Assembly: GCA_034509925.1 (NCBI GenBank)
Contig: CM067532.1
Coordinates: 3,676,142-3,740,141, forward strand
Reading direction: 5' to 3'
DNA length: 64,000 bases
Source of the DNA: Hirudinaria manillensis
Lineage: Eukaryota > Annelida > Clitellata > Hirudinida > Hirudinidae
Every line of letters begins with the position of its first letter. Positions within the stretch are counted from its first letter, which is position 1. A program made the translations under genes and the position numbers. This document shows, one piece after another, positions 46,104 to 61,100 of the stretch. The notes under the pieces were generated by a model that made no database searches, was not told the origin of the DNA, and was given only the letters and a program-made list of their open reading frames with translations.

Positions 46104-49100
46104 ATGTTATTAGTTTATGCTATTTGGTTAGTGATTTTTACCAAACACAAAATTTCTGCTAAGGATGTCAAAGAAGAGATAGTTATGACCCATATCGTAA
46201 GTATTGTTTCATTGTTACTGGTATGAACTAAAAGAAATTATGCGACTTACGTATTTCGCTATAAGTTTTCCAATTGCTGCTTCAACAAAGAATGTTTTCG
46301 TAAGTACTTAGCTTTATGTAGCTATCGATCCAAGTCCTGGTTTTTACGAATGTGATATCTGCAACATAACTTGCAACATAACCTAGCTTCATAGTGTCAC
46401 AATCGGTTGATTTTTAACAACCTCAAACATTGTTATGTTGCAGATATCAAAATCGTTGGTTTTTCCATTCCAGGCCTTTTTATTAAAATTCATGAAGAGC
46501 AACGGATTTCATTTAGATTTGTGCCTTGAATCACACTTGTAATACATGCAAAATATTGTATAAAAGCAGGGATCCTTAAAATAATTAACATTTTCAAATT
46601 GCATAAAAATATGATTTTAGTCAGTTCAATATTGACAGGAAGGGCTTTGCATAAAAACTAAAAATCCATTTTATATAGTTAATGAGAATTTCAAAGTATG
46701 ATTGTATGATGTGCAAGCATGAAACATTATAAGAAATTATTTAGTTTATTATTGATAGTTTGGTTTTAGAGAAAGCATGATCAGAAAGTCGAAAGATGGA
46801 AGGCTTTAGAAAAGCCAACTGATGTTAGTGGAGTTAAAAAGTCCATAATGATATTTTCCCCAAGGCATCATTGTAATGCTAATGTTGCATGTATCTCTCA
46901 AACATAATAAAATAGACATGGATGTTTAACAGCACATATAAGACAAAGTCGCTTTCAGTCATTAAAACCTAGTTATATACCGTTGCTGTAATCGGTCATT
47001 TTACAGTTAATAACATTTTTCCTTATTTTTTGCATTTCTTCAGTCTATCACACAGCTCCCACCGTAACTTATGCAATTGTATTTATAATATAAAATTCTA
47101 GATAGAGATCCTCAAATAAAATGATAACATTGTTACAAATTTTAACTCGTTATAACTCAGTTACATAACAATTATTTTCCTTGTAAGGAACACCACAATT
47201 TGTTTCAAATCTTTTTTTATACAGTTTCTTCTGAGTTTTTCTATAAGTTTCAAGAAAATTTTTTCTTTATCAGCAATTCAAATTGTGGGAACTATGCCCA
47301 TTTGAGCCTCCCACAACATACTAACATTACTACTGATCTTATGGAGGTTTATGCCAATATTACTTTACAACAAACAAAAATCTATACAAGAATTAGTCTA
47401 ATTTTTCAGCATGTTCCATGTAAATGTATGTTACTTGTATATTATATTTTATATGAGGTAATATCATTGTATATGTTGTTGTATTGCAATTGTTTTTAAA
47501 CAAATGTGCAATGTTTGTGAACAAGAGTGTCCATAACATCATTGTCCAATTAGGAGTACAAATATACCCAATGTTTTTGACATTTTGTAAAAAAAAGCAT
47601 TTCACTTTTGCCAAAAAATATTTATGCGGCTGTCATATACACATTGAAGATAATTGTCATAAAAATGCATGACAAAATTTGAAGAACAGATTCTAGGATT
47701 TAAAGAATCAAACTTTGGGGTATATTCCTACCCCTTTGGGCATCTGAGGGTTGAATGAAAGTGTTGCACTTTAGTTTATTATAATTTTGATTGCCAGTGA
47801 TTATGATTATGATAAACCTTGAATGATTACTCTTGGAATACCTGAATATTTTCCTTGCAGCTTTATCGTCATGGAGACAGGAGTCCCATAGTCAATTTTA
47901 AGACAAATAACTATAATGAATCAGATTGGCCAGAAGGATTTGAACAATTGACCACAGTTAGTTTTCACTTTAGCAATCTGCATAATTAGCATCTGACTAG
48001 CATAGATGAAATATGATAATTCATCTATAGAAAAATACATGTGGTGGATCTATGTTCCAAAGCATTTTGATTTGCATTGTGGCAAAAACTATTTAAATTT
48101 TACTTCTACATGTAAATTTATCAGTTTCTTAGTTATTTGTCAAATCATTACTATTAATCTTAAAACTTTCTTTAAGGTTAGAGCTATTTATGATTTTCTA
48201 ATGTAAAACCTGGATGGTAATTATTATGATTTTTAAATTTAGAGTGAGGAATCACTAGGGAACAGTGTTGTAGGATTATATGTATCTTTGGTTTGTGTAC
48301 CTCGTGCGATGAGGCATGCTCATTTTCTGTTTTAATTTCGCTCGTGTCGATATCGTACTGTGTCGTGTTGTGGTGATTCTAATAAACCGTTTAGATCTCA
48401 ATATTCTGGAGTCATAACAAATAGCAAGCTATAAATATATTTTTATAAATATATAATGAAGACTATGTTTATTTCATAATACTTTTAAAATCTACATCAA
48501 ATCCATTGTGTTTATTGTATTTGTGATTGATACTGAGGCACTTTATAAGTTTAGTAAGGGCTTATTATTATATTGAACATTAACTAAGCAAGTGAAATTG
48601 TGTTTTAAATATAAATTAACAAATATGTTACATTAACCCAGAATGTTTTATTTTTGAGGTTATTAAGTCTTCATTGTTGTATTTCAGCCAGACTGAAAAA
48701 TAGTTTTTTAAATAGTTTGTTTCTGTGCCTTGTATGATTTTTCTAGGGTGTTAATGAAATTTGAATGGCTTAATGTGTGATTCCTCTCTTTAATAATTAG
48801 TTATCATCAACATTCATTTCAGCTTGGAATGCAGCAACATTTTGAATTGGGGAATTTTTTGAGGGAAAAGTATGTAAAGGAATCAAAGTACAAACTCTTA
48901 AATTCCTCCTATGACAGACATGAAGTAAGGAATGATTGTTATTGAAGTTCTTAGTTTGAGTGGATCTTTCTCTGGCCTTTATCTGTAATTTTTCAATCTA
49001 AACTAATCTAAAAAAAATTCATTAGAAAAACCTAAATATGAAATGAAAAGCATTTGCAGGAATGCCCAATTCAGCTGACCATCAAGCTATTGCATTTACT

Positions 49101-52100
49101 GTTTTTTGTATTAAGTGTACAGTCACCACCAAACACAACTTTTTAAAAAGTCAATGGTTTCAAACTGGAGCAATTATTAATTTAAGCTAATTAATGTAAT
49201 ATTTCAAATTTCACAGCTGTTTGTAAACCCATTTAAATTTCACCTTCAATTGTACATATTTAACCCACTAATAGTAAAAAAGTAGTTGTTTTTGATAGTT
49301 AATGTGTATCTACTATTATGGGACTATTTGAAATCATACCCTGGGCCAACTACAGGGTGATAAGGATTGCTTCCTTGGCTTTGATGTTGAGGAAGATGAC
49401 TGCGGATATCATACTAGGATATCATAACAAGGGCAAATTACATTTGTACAAGCCAGCAGCACATAAAAAAATGAGTTTTATTTTTCGTATGATGGCCACT
49501 CATTAGCTGGCCTACATGCTGATGAAATTGTCAAAAGAGCTTTTGTAAGGTGATGTCCTTATCCAACCTTATCTTTGTCAGCTCCTGCAGAGAGACTTTT
49601 TAGCTCTGCAGGAAACTGATTGAAACTCCAAAAAGAAATAGACTCATGATTTTTGAATAAATGTTATTGTTAAAGATAAATCAAGATTGTTTCATGTACT
49701 TATAAGCAAAAAGTTGGTGACATGTTTATATAACTCTCCCCCCCCCCCCCCCCAAAAAAAAAAAAAAATAAATCATGATTTTGATTTGAAATAATTTAGC
49801 TGAACTTGATTTGATTTTGATTTCGAATCCTCTGGTTGGTGAGGATTTTGATTCTGATTTAAAAACTTCACAAGTGATTTTCCCCATCATTGTTCTGGAA
49901 CAACTGCAGTTACCAAAGTCAATTCAGCTAAATGAAGCACACTTCAAAAACTATTTGGCATTGGATTTGGTTAAGACTGCAGTGAAGGAGGCAGCTCCTG
50001 TCTCAACTTTATGGAAATTACATGTAAAATGTAACTGGAGAGGCAGAGAGAATTGTAGTCCTATCTCTCAAAGAAATGGTTAAATGTCTCTGACAAACCT
50101 ATAACCTTTTGGAAGGTTTTGTTGGGAGGAGCTACTAGCCTTGGCAAAATGGTAATAATGTGTTTAATCCCATTTCCCAGTTCAAGCCATAGTGAAAGGG
50201 AGTTTAAAGTGTCCATTCCAAAAGAAAGAATTAGGCTTTTACCAGAAATGTTGAGATACTGATGTTTCTTAAATATAATATGTTACTTAAGAGGAGTAAG
50301 ATAATCTTATTCAAATTATTTGCCAGTCAGACCCAACCATTTCCTATATCAGAATGACAGGTTTTATGATTGTTTAACAGATACTTAAACAATGTTCAGC
50401 AAATTGGAGAAATTAAAAATCATAATTGGAGCTTAAATTCTGATTACTAATTACATCATCCTTTGCAGTTTCACTGCAGGAGGATTTAAGTTGTGCAGGA
50501 GCTCATAGCTTGAGGGTCAAGCTTACTTTAATAATTTTAATGTTTTAAACATGATTGTTATAAGAGACAACCTTTTTCTTACACTTATTCTTAGATTGAA
50601 ATAAGAAGTACAGATGTAGACAGGACTTTAATGAGTGCCTACTCTAACTTGGCAGGACTGTATCCTCCATCAGGAAATCAAATCTGGAATAAGGATCTGC
50701 TATGGCAACCAGTTCCTGTTCACACTGTTCCTAAGTTTGAAGATAATGTTTGTATTTTCAAATGATTAGTTTAGCTTGCAAAAATGTTTATGACTGATTT
50801 AAAGTTCTGGACATAGCTTCTTCACATGGATTCCAAATGTCCAAAATATGACAAGGTTTACAAGGAAGTATTAAAAAGTGATGAAGTATCTGATCTACAT
50901 GAACATTACAAGGTACAGTAATTGTTTATATTTTGGCAAAATATTCTACTCTTATCCATTGCCCTTTTGTTGTGCCTGTTGGACTGCTTTAGCTATTCCC
51001 TCCTCCTTTTCTGAATCACCATCGAGGCTCTGAGTGGAGCGCTTGCCTTCGACCATCTTGCAAAAATGGTCCCAGCCCACACCATGTCAGTTGTTTGTAC
51101 TGGCCCTCTTATCTCTTCAAACTTTAGGGCTTCTTCCAATTTGATAATCTCCTCATGGACGCTGAACTTTCTCCCCGATCACAGCAGTGGCATGACTTCT
51201 CGGATTGTGGCATCCACAAAGTTGTTCATCATTAGCCGCATCTGGATCTTCCCAAATCTTATATTCTTCGACAATGGATCTCATTGGAAAGCAGAATTTT
51301 GCAATCTTGCTGTAGGAAGCTCACAGACGATGGTCCTGGCATATCAAGTTTTCTTCGACAAAACTCACCGTCCTCTCTTGATAAATAATTAGATTTGGGC
51401 TCAAAAATGACTCAAAATTGACACAATATTCGATAATTCCTGCAACTCTCACTCTAAAACCAATATAGCAGCTCAAAAGCCCTCCTGCACCACCCAAGCA
51501 TTTAATTTAGTTTGTCTGGCCTTCTGCATACCCTGCTTTATGCTTTCTTCATGATGAGGGTGATGTCTTCCTTAATTGATGGTATGGTGCTTTGCCGATT
51601 CTTGCCTCCTGGTGACATTCGCCATGCGCTCCATCAAGCAAAATAACTAATTACCAAGAAGTAATTTTTATATGATAATATTCTTCACGAAAGTTATGAA
51701 TTTTGGGTATATATTACTTAATTTTTAAATTTAAATGATCTCTTGTGATTTGTTTTCTCGATTTTTCTTTTGACATCACTAAATTTCAGAAGTTATGAGG
51801 CAATGAAATCTATCATGTCTGGCTAGCACCTTTCTGTTGCCAATTTCAAGTAATTGATGTGAGAATCTCAGCTGATCAATTGTTTTGCAGCTGGACCCAC
51901 ATATTTGTAGTTAATTTTAATGTCTTTACTTGTTACCATAAAATAGAACATTTCAAGTGAGAATTTATTTGTCCACTGGAATCAATCAAGTAATATTTGC
52001 TTGAAGTCTTCTGCAAGCAATATTACTGCATTCCCAAATGGTCTGATGTTTCCTTGCAAATCTTGCAACGAACAATCAAGAGTCTTCAGCAATTTTTTAT

Positions 52101-55100
52101 GCATCATTGTGTATTCATCCCAAACAATAAGTTTGTATTTCTAAAGTATACTTTTTCCATGCCAGATACTTTGGAAATGTTGCAAATAGGAGTTTCAATG
52201 AACTACATGTTCAATGGCAATTTCAAAGCAGAATGAGCAGTTGTATCATCTGGTAATGTCATAGCTATTCTGGAGAGCTGAGGCCATGTCATTTTGGGAT
52301 TGAATTGCTGCCAGAAACAGTCTACGAGAAGTCTAAGAGGCATCAAAATTTCAAAGCAATCAGTCACAAACTTTCAGAGAAAAATGATAAGACACAAATG
52401 CACAATTGCATTTTTATTTATATAGACCATGTGATATCTAATGTAATGCATTTGGATTGCTTAGTTTGATGTTTTATTGATACAGAAACGTTTCTAGAGG
52501 AGACAAACCAAAGATGTGAATATAATATAATGTAATGTAATAACTTTGTTTAATTTTTTTATTTTAATAAAAATGTAAGTGTTCATCTTTTTTTCAGTTC
52601 AATGTGTGGCAGGGTTTTCCAAAAAAGCATATTTTTACCTAACTATTGTGACATCTATATTAAATCTATATAAATGCACTCATCTAATTGTCAATTTTAT
52701 GTCAATCTCCACTGAAAAGTCTCTCAGAAATCATCACGATTTTGATATGAAAGGTGTTTTTTTAATCATGCCAATAAGATTGATGAAGTTATTTGAAATC
52801 CTAGAGGATATCTTTTGTAGAAAAATGTTCTGTAATATGTGAATTTGATTAATATTTTGTATTTATATTTCGTGAGTTACAGTGAAATTATGGGTTTTTG
52901 TTCTCATAGTAGGTTTTATCTAGCATTCAATCTTTACAGGAATTTTTTGGCTTTGTTGCAAACAAAACAGAGAAATTGGATCTTAATATCAGTAATATTT
53001 GGATGATTCATGATGTCATTTATTGCGAGGTAAGGATTGAAATCATATAACTACATTATTACATACCTTTTGCTAAAAACAGGCCCAATTAATCTCAACA
53101 GATCATTTTATGTTTTTTCCATTGCCAAGCAAATTTTGATTCTTTGAGATTTGTATTGTTTTAAGGAAAACCTGGGATTTTATGTATGGACTGTAGACAT
53201 AGCCAAAAATAAGAGCAAAGTGTCCTCCCTCTCAGTATGCTCCTCAAATGATAAACAAGGCTCTTTTTGAAATTTCTAATAATGACTTATTTGGCTTTAT
53301 TCAATGGTTTTATTTGTCCTTCCTCCTTGATCCTTAGATGTTGTCCAAAATAGAGAGTGACATAATAATGGTAATATTGGGATTACCCCAGGGACAGTAA
53401 TCCATTTTTACTGAAAATAATCATAAATGTAAAAAAATCTTAAATTTACAAAAATTAACGCCTATGTTAGCATTTCTTTTTAGTATTTATAGTTATTCAT
53501 AGTAAACTATGAACTATATTTATTATAGCTTCCTTTGACTTTGTTCATTACAAAATTGTAAATATTTATTAGTTATCCTCATTATAGATAGGTTTTTACT
53601 TCACTTGTTTGTTGTCCTATTATTGTTCATTTTAATGTTAGAATAACAAAACAACAGAAGATGTCGGGGTTTTATTTTGACCTCTTTTGCAACTAAAATA
53701 AATCAGAACTAATTGAAGTACATTGCCACTGGTAAAGCATAGAAAATAACTCATCCTTATGTTTTTGGATGTTTACGTTTATGGAAGCCTGATCTTTGTT
53801 AGTGAACCTAGCTAGTTTTTGGAGCAGTTTTGTCAATTCCTGCTACTAACATGTCTTCCAAAAGATCATTTTCTCTTTCTGGTTTAAACATGAAGATAAC
53901 AATGGAAATCCAGATTGTTTAGACTATTATATTTACATGGTTTGGATAAAAAAATAAATGTTTTAATGAAATGCTGACATTCCCATTTCTTCAATTATTG
54001 TTTTTAACAAGTGGGGACAGGGAATCTTGTAGTGGTAGTTGAGTTGAGTTGTAGTAAGTTGTAGTTGTGATAAGGATGAAGACTCTTGGAGTGGGGAAGG
54101 GTTGGAATGGGAATCCATGGGAACAATTTCTATCCCCAATGTCACTCTCTAGTCCAAAACACATCTACACCTAGGATAACTATTATTATTATTTGAAATT
54201 CTTGTACGAGCTTTTTGGCAGAGATCTTCAGATTGACCTCCTCAACAAGCGTTTCGGCCCTGAATCCTGATGCTCTTGAAGGCTGGGCTGCATCTGCTGA
54301 TCAAGCATCTGCTGATCAAGCAGATGTCTCAGCTGTCTTGTCTCTTCCAAAAATGCCACATCAATTCTCCTTCTGATGACACAGCTTTCTGACAAGCAAC
54401 ACACACTCATGCCAGTGTTCATGCAAAAAATCACTAGGGCTTTGACTTCTATGGGAATCACATGGGTGCTGAGTTCCTTTCCCTCTAACTCCATTGATAG
54501 CTCCTTGTAACGGTCACTTTTCAGAGCATTACTAAACCCTATTCTAACTTCCCATGGTACTATCAGTTCAACCACAATGGAGTCAGTTGCTGGCAATGCC
54601 AGCACCAAATCGGGCTGATTGCAGCTTTCTTGTAACACCTGGTGATAGTGCCTTTCTCCTTGCAGGTCTGCTGCAATTGTCCAAACTTTGGCTATAGAGA
54701 ACTAGTCCCTCCTTTGGGCAACATACTTTCTGTGGTGTTGTGTTGAGCCCTCTCTTAAGAAGTATATTCTTTTTGGTGCTTTGATTTCTCGGGCATTTGC
54801 CTGGAAGCATCCCATTTTTTCTGCCTTGACCATGACCTGCAGAACTTGGTTATGTCTCCATATATAGCAACCATGAGCAAGTGCATACATGCAAGAGGAA
54901 AGCGTGTATTGGAATGACTGGACACCTCCACAGAGCTCATAGCTAGCATCTTGACCTATCCCCCACTTCTGCAAGTTGGACCTGGAAGAAATGCTAAGTG
55001 AAGGGGAGACTTTCCAAATGTCTTTCCTCATGATGGATCTTTGGATGACATCTTCCCAGGTTGTCCATTGGCCTTGCTGGCTTTGTTGCACTGTCTTTTG

Positions 55101-58100
55101 GTCTCCATCTCTCTCCTTCTCTCTTGGGTTATTATGGCAGCCTTTGTCTGCACTTCCAATGTGGACATCTTGAGAAGTAGTTCCATCTGACTCCTTGATG
55201 GTCTACCTGAATGGGTCCTCTTTTCTCCTCGAGGGCTAAGATTGTCTTGGACTTCTCAATCTCTTCCTGATCTCCGAATTTCCTTACTGTGCGGAGTTGG
55301 GGCATGATATCACAGACTGCTGTCACTGGAGTTGTTGAGCGACCATTGCATTCTGATCTTGTATTCCTCAATAAAGGATATGAGGGCAGCCTCGACCGTG
55401 TACTCTTACTATACAGGGTGGCTGACGATGTTTAAAAAGATGGTGGTGTCATCCATGAATGCTTCTACAGAATTTCTAAACAGCCCCCTACCCAAGTGCA
55501 TATCGGGGATCCTAGCCTATTGCATTTAGTACTATTTGGATAGCAAGTACCAATCCATAGGCATTGGCCAGATCAAACCACACAACATGTCAACTGAATT
55601 GGTTCCATTTTGCATTCCTGGATTGCCTCCCACATCAGTGCAGTGGGCTCTGCACCCTGGCACACCCAGGACACCTCCCTTATGAAATGCTGTTTTGATA
55701 TACTTGTTTGTTGTCATAAAAATGGTGAGCCCTGCAGCTAAGCACGAAAAATAGTTTTCCTTCGATGTTCTTCGAAATAGGCCTGAACTTATTTATGCGC
55801 TTGGATTCCTTTTCTTTTGGAATGTTCACACCTTGGAATGTACATTATGAGGATAACTGATAAATCTTTACAAAATAACAAGATTTGAAGGGAGTGTTTG
55901 AAATGGATAATTGAAACCATTTTTCATGATTTTTTTTTATTTTTACTTAAAAATCATTTTGTTTGGTGTGTTTGGCCCAGTTATTATGATATCTTTATAT
56001 TTATGACTGCTACAGTAATTTTTTGTTAAGTAAACTGACTAGGAGCTTGATAGGAATCCTTATGAGTTCCCTTTGCCTTCAACTTTTCAGCTTTGGATTT
56101 TGTTACATTTTTTGGGATTGGCCACCTCCTGTGATCAGGATCTGGTGGTTATTTTCTTTCTGCATTTTCTCCATACTTGAATATGAGAGGCTTTCATAAG
56201 TCAGATCCATCAACTAGCAATTATTCCACAGTGTCAGCCATGATTTCCCTCTTGTTTGCACTCTTGAAGAAGTGCTTCCTCTTGGCACGGCACCTTTTCC
56301 TGACAGTTTGTGACTTTTTAATTTGTTTTAACAATTCTTGGGGACAATTCCAGACAACTTGCAAAGGCAATTTATTAAAATATTCGCACCATGAGCTGGA
56401 CAGATATAAAAATGGAATTTTGAAAATTCAAAATTTTTTCTTATAACAAAAAAACTAAACATTTCAAAATAAATCCTTTGAAATATCTCAATCATATCTA
56501 TACCAAATAGCTATTTCTTTCAGAGTCAGCACAATTTCACATTGCCAGATTGGGTTTTTAAAAGGTTTTATGGCAAATCGGTATTTGAGATACTTAATGA
56601 CTTGAATTCCATCCAATTTGATCTTCAATTTAATAGGAGAAATGAAGCAAGACTCAAAGGAGGTTTGTCATCATGTATATACAGTGCACGTCATAAAGAT
56701 AGGACAGGTTCTAGAATCACAAGATTTCTATCTCTATCTTTAATATTATCGGTAAATTTCGGTCAAAATGCTGCTTTTAGCGATCATAAGAGAGTAATTA
56801 ATTAGTATTCAATAAAATTTAAGACTAAAATTTGAATATTGATGAGAATCCACCAAGAAACACATTTGATGATGTTTCTCTGAGTTTCTGCAATGGAGCA
56901 TGGGATCTCTTCCGTTTGGGAAAAAATTTTTATTACAGTTTTCACAAAAGTTATAATAAGACTCCTTATATATTACTTGATGTCATTAACGTGTTTATAG
57001 AATAAAATACTGATAGGTACCATTGCTATGGGTTTAGGAAAGCAACTTAATGATATTGAAAGAGGACAAATTCTTGCCTTTAAAAACTTGAATTTGTCAA
57101 TTTCTGAAATTTCAAGGAGGATGAATCACTCTAGAAATGTTATTAGTCATTTTTTAAGTGATCCTAGATTTATTCCCCTGGAAGACCAAAAAACTGGATG
57201 AACATCAAAGAAGAGTCATCTTTCGTGAAGCTTCCAAGGGGCTCAGTTCAACAAAGGACCCAAAATAGCTTAAACCTGAATGTCAGTAGATCGACAATAT
57301 TGAGATGTCTCCGTGGAAGTGGTTTTCTAAAGCGTCAGCCGCTTCTGATGGAGGCCCACAAGAAGTTCCGACTGAACTGGGCAAAGGAGATGTTGGATTT
57401 GGACACCCTTCTGGAAGTCCGTTATTTTTTTAGATGAAAAAACTTTAACTTGGATGGATTCAAATTTCATTGGCATGATGTCAGAAGATACAAAAGCTCA
57501 TTATTAAAGGAAATTTTGGAGGTGGCTCAGTGATGGTATGGGATGCCATTTCCTCTTGAGGTTCTTCGGAACTTGTTACAAAACTCTGCAAAATGTTCAA
57601 ACCCTGGACCATCATTTGTTTACATTATGTGACAAATTTAGAAACGAAAGGGTCATCTTCCAGCATGACGATGTCCCTCTACACATGGCAAGATCAGCCA
57701 AACTTTTTCTTCCAGGAAAGGAATTTGGAGGTCCTCAAGTGGCCATCTCGCTCCCCAGACTTGAACCCCATCGAAAACGTGTGGGGATTGCTTGCCAGGA
57801 AAATATATTGTAATGGCAAGCAGTATTCCAGAGTTCAAGAGCTGAAAGACTCTTTGGAAAAGGCCTGGAAAGAGCTGGACAAAGATAGCCTAAAACCTTT
57901 CCTGGATTCATTAAAATACAGAATTAAAGAGGTAATTATAAAGAAAGGAGACAAAACTCATTATTGGCTTTCATATATATCATAATTTAAATGTTTAAAT
58001 CCAATAAATTTGAAAATTTATGCTCCATGGTGTTCTTCATTGATGTGTGTAATTTTGGGGATTGCCAGTGTTTTGTTAAATTCTCAAAAAATATTTATTT

Positions 58101-61100
58101 CTGCACAATAAATTTGTAAATGTAAGGTATTTTACTATATCTTATAAAAAAAATGGTTTACATAATTCCACTACTTGGAATGGTCATCAAAATATGCACC
58201 TGTCCTATCTTTATGACGTGCTCTGTAGTATAAACAACTGCATTTTAACCTTTGAATTGGAGCCGCCCGAGAATAGGGTAAAACCCCTCCTTGTGGCCAC
58301 TTTTTCTAGGAACTGATTTATTTCCCAATGCAATCATGCTCATTGTCAAACTTGACTCTGATCATGTTTGAAATGATTCCAAATAAAACTGCAAATAGGG
58401 ATATTTGCTTTTTCAAAAAAATCATTAAATGCTTTAAATTTTTCAAACGCATAAACATTTTTCATGGAAAAGCATATTTGATCTTTTATTTTGATTTGTA
58501 TCAACTTCTTTGACTTTCACATTTTTAAGGTGGTTTTGCTATCAGTAAATTAGTAGCTGTGCATTCATAGAAGAAATATTGGATGTCATTAGATAAGAAT
58601 ATAGAAGTGCTTGAAAGTTTTGAATCATTCAACAAAAGAAGTAGCTACATTAAATGTTCAATTTTGAGTGAATGTGGTGATATTCCATTAGAAGATGTTG
58701 CAGAAAGGCTTTCATATCTTTGCGAAGACTACTCCATGAAAGATATTTTCAAATATGGTGAGACTGCTCTCAGTTGCTGACATCTAAGTCCTCCATAAGG
58801 TTAGGGCAGACATTGAGGAAGATAAAAGACAGAATTAGTTTTGTTGGCAGCAAGCATGAGTCACTGGTGATTGGAAAATCCAGAAATCAAGATGTTTCAA
58901 AAACTTCACACTGAGTAATATCATTATTTTTAAATCACCAACAATTCAGAACTTCTTTGGAAATTGTGGTTTTGGAGAAGATGATGGCATTTCAGACTTT
59001 AAAATTGAAGAGGAGACATTACAGACTTAATTCATCTGTTCTTCCTTCAGATATGACCTTTCAGGAGTTCATTTCACTGGATGATGGATGTGAAACAGAA
59101 CGTGATGATAGTGGTAATGATTCTGAAAATGAATTCCCCAATGAACTTGACCAGATGGCTATTTCTTACAAAGAAGCTTATAACATGACTCATCAGTTAC
59201 TTTATGTCAATTCTAGTCCTTCATTGGGTGACATTTCATGATATTTCCAGAATTGAAAAACATAGAAAAGGCCAAACAAGCTTCAAACTTGACTTTTTTT
59301 AATAAAGTGTAATTTCTGTATTTTCATGATATATTTTTTATGAATTGTGTTTGTTTTGCTTTCTTTATAATGATTTTTTAGAGTTTCCTATTTCCACTAG
59401 TTTAACTTAGACACCTGATAAAAGGGACAACCTCCATAGGGACACTTTGTTCATGCAAAGTATAGCAGTCCCTATAGGCAGGTTTTACTGTATGTTATCA
59501 TTGATGATCAATATTTGGGCATTAATACATTAATAAACATAGTTAAGATTAGTTTAATAAAGCATTTGTTCATCTTTCATTGGTCTATATAATTTCATAA
59601 TTTGTAAATGTGGTTAGTGGGTATATTTTCTATTCCTATAGCAATAACAAAGGTAAATAGGTTATTGCAGCACTTAAGTTTTTTGGATGTCATTATATTT
59701 AGAGCAATTATACCTAATAGTTTGATCTAAATTATTATTTTTAAAACTTATTTTAATTTATTTCTCCAAAACAGGAAGTTTACTCTTCAAAATTATTCAT
59801 GACATCAATTCAATGGTAATGAAAAGTGAAAAGACAAAAAAAGCTTATATTTATTCTGCTGTAAGTGACTTTCCAGCAAAAATAATTAATATTCAACATT
59901 AATTGCATTACTTTTTTCATACTTTGGACAAAACAGACTCAGTTTAGTTATAGCTTTATGATCTCACTTCTAGCAGTGTTTGTTGTCCTTCATTTTGTCA
60001 TATTTTAAATGGATCTGCATTACTTGTTCATAATTAATGGTTATTATTTTAGCCAACAATGTAAAGAAATCAAAGTAGAGTTCATGCAAATACCATGTTA
60101 AGTATAACATTGTTTTTGACAGCATGATGACACAATGTCAGCTTTCTTAAGCTCCTTGAAGATTTTCAATCGTATTTCTCCTCCATATGCAGCCTGCGCC
60201 ATGGTTGATGTCTTCCAAACCAGCCTCGAAAATGGGACAAGAGAGCACTATGTGGTCATTTCTTATAAAAATGATACCAATGAGGAACCATTTGAATTTC
60301 AGATCCCGGGTAGATTTTATAAGCTTGTTTTTTGAGTGGTTGGTTGTCAGTGGTGATTCTTCCACTGGCATCAAAATATATTTTCCCTCAATTATTTATT
60401 AGAATTATCTTTTGATCACATTTGTTAGACATTTACATTTATACTATTACTTTATAAATAAAGACCTAATTTAAGACTTCTATGATTTATTTTTGGCTTT
60501 GTCATCTGTCAGGCTTACTATCACCATTTTGTAAATGTAATAACTAGGAGGGGGCATAAACTGGTATGCATTAACCAAAGGTTTATTCTTATTGCCAATA
60601 TTTTGTTTACTGGATGATCTGGGCATTTTGACATTTTAGGAATTGTTTTGCCAGCACATTTGCCATATATATATTTATATATATAAAAAACTCCGAATAC
60701 CATTCCACTTAATATTGAAGTTTAATTCATGGTTACAACATTAATATATTAAACTCACCATCCATAGGTTGTGATGTCAAGTGCCCTCTTTCAAAATTTC
60801 TTGAATTAACAAAAGAAAATTCCTTATCTGACTGGAAAAAAGAGTGTCAAGTTGATGTCATGCGTAAGTTACTGATTTATTTGGAATTATGTTTGATCCA
60901 TTTGATCATTTTGACTTATATTATCTTGCCCAATGTTAATTTGAAACCTATACTCCTTTTAATAGCTATTTCATAGATCCTGTAGATTAAGGGAAAAATC
61001 TTGCACAATATATGTATGTATACTATCTGGTATGTATTGTTTAATTTTGGTACCAAGTGAAGTGTGCAATATTTTCTGCTTTATTATAGTAATTAATCAA

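Noticed and set aside
45980-46162. Open frame of 60 codons with hydrophobic segments overlapping acid phosphatase exon 1
   Set aside because: It is the wrong frame. The frame from ATG 46104 joins exon 2 in phase and forms a proper signal peptide.
47200-47672. Overlapping open frames on both strands in acid phosphatase intron 1
   Set aside because: They are low-complexity AT-rich readings without splice sites or family motifs.
49811-50083. Open frame of 90 codons in intron 3 of the acid phosphatase
   Set aside because: No recognised domain. It is next to the hAT relic and the poly(C)/poly(A) tract, and may be further transposon debris, but nothing proves it.
50805-50816. Earlier acceptor (TTTAAAG) for acid phosphatase exon 5
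   Set aside because: It would place a TAG in frame. The acceptor at 50816 restores the conserved reading [11 protein letters not shown].
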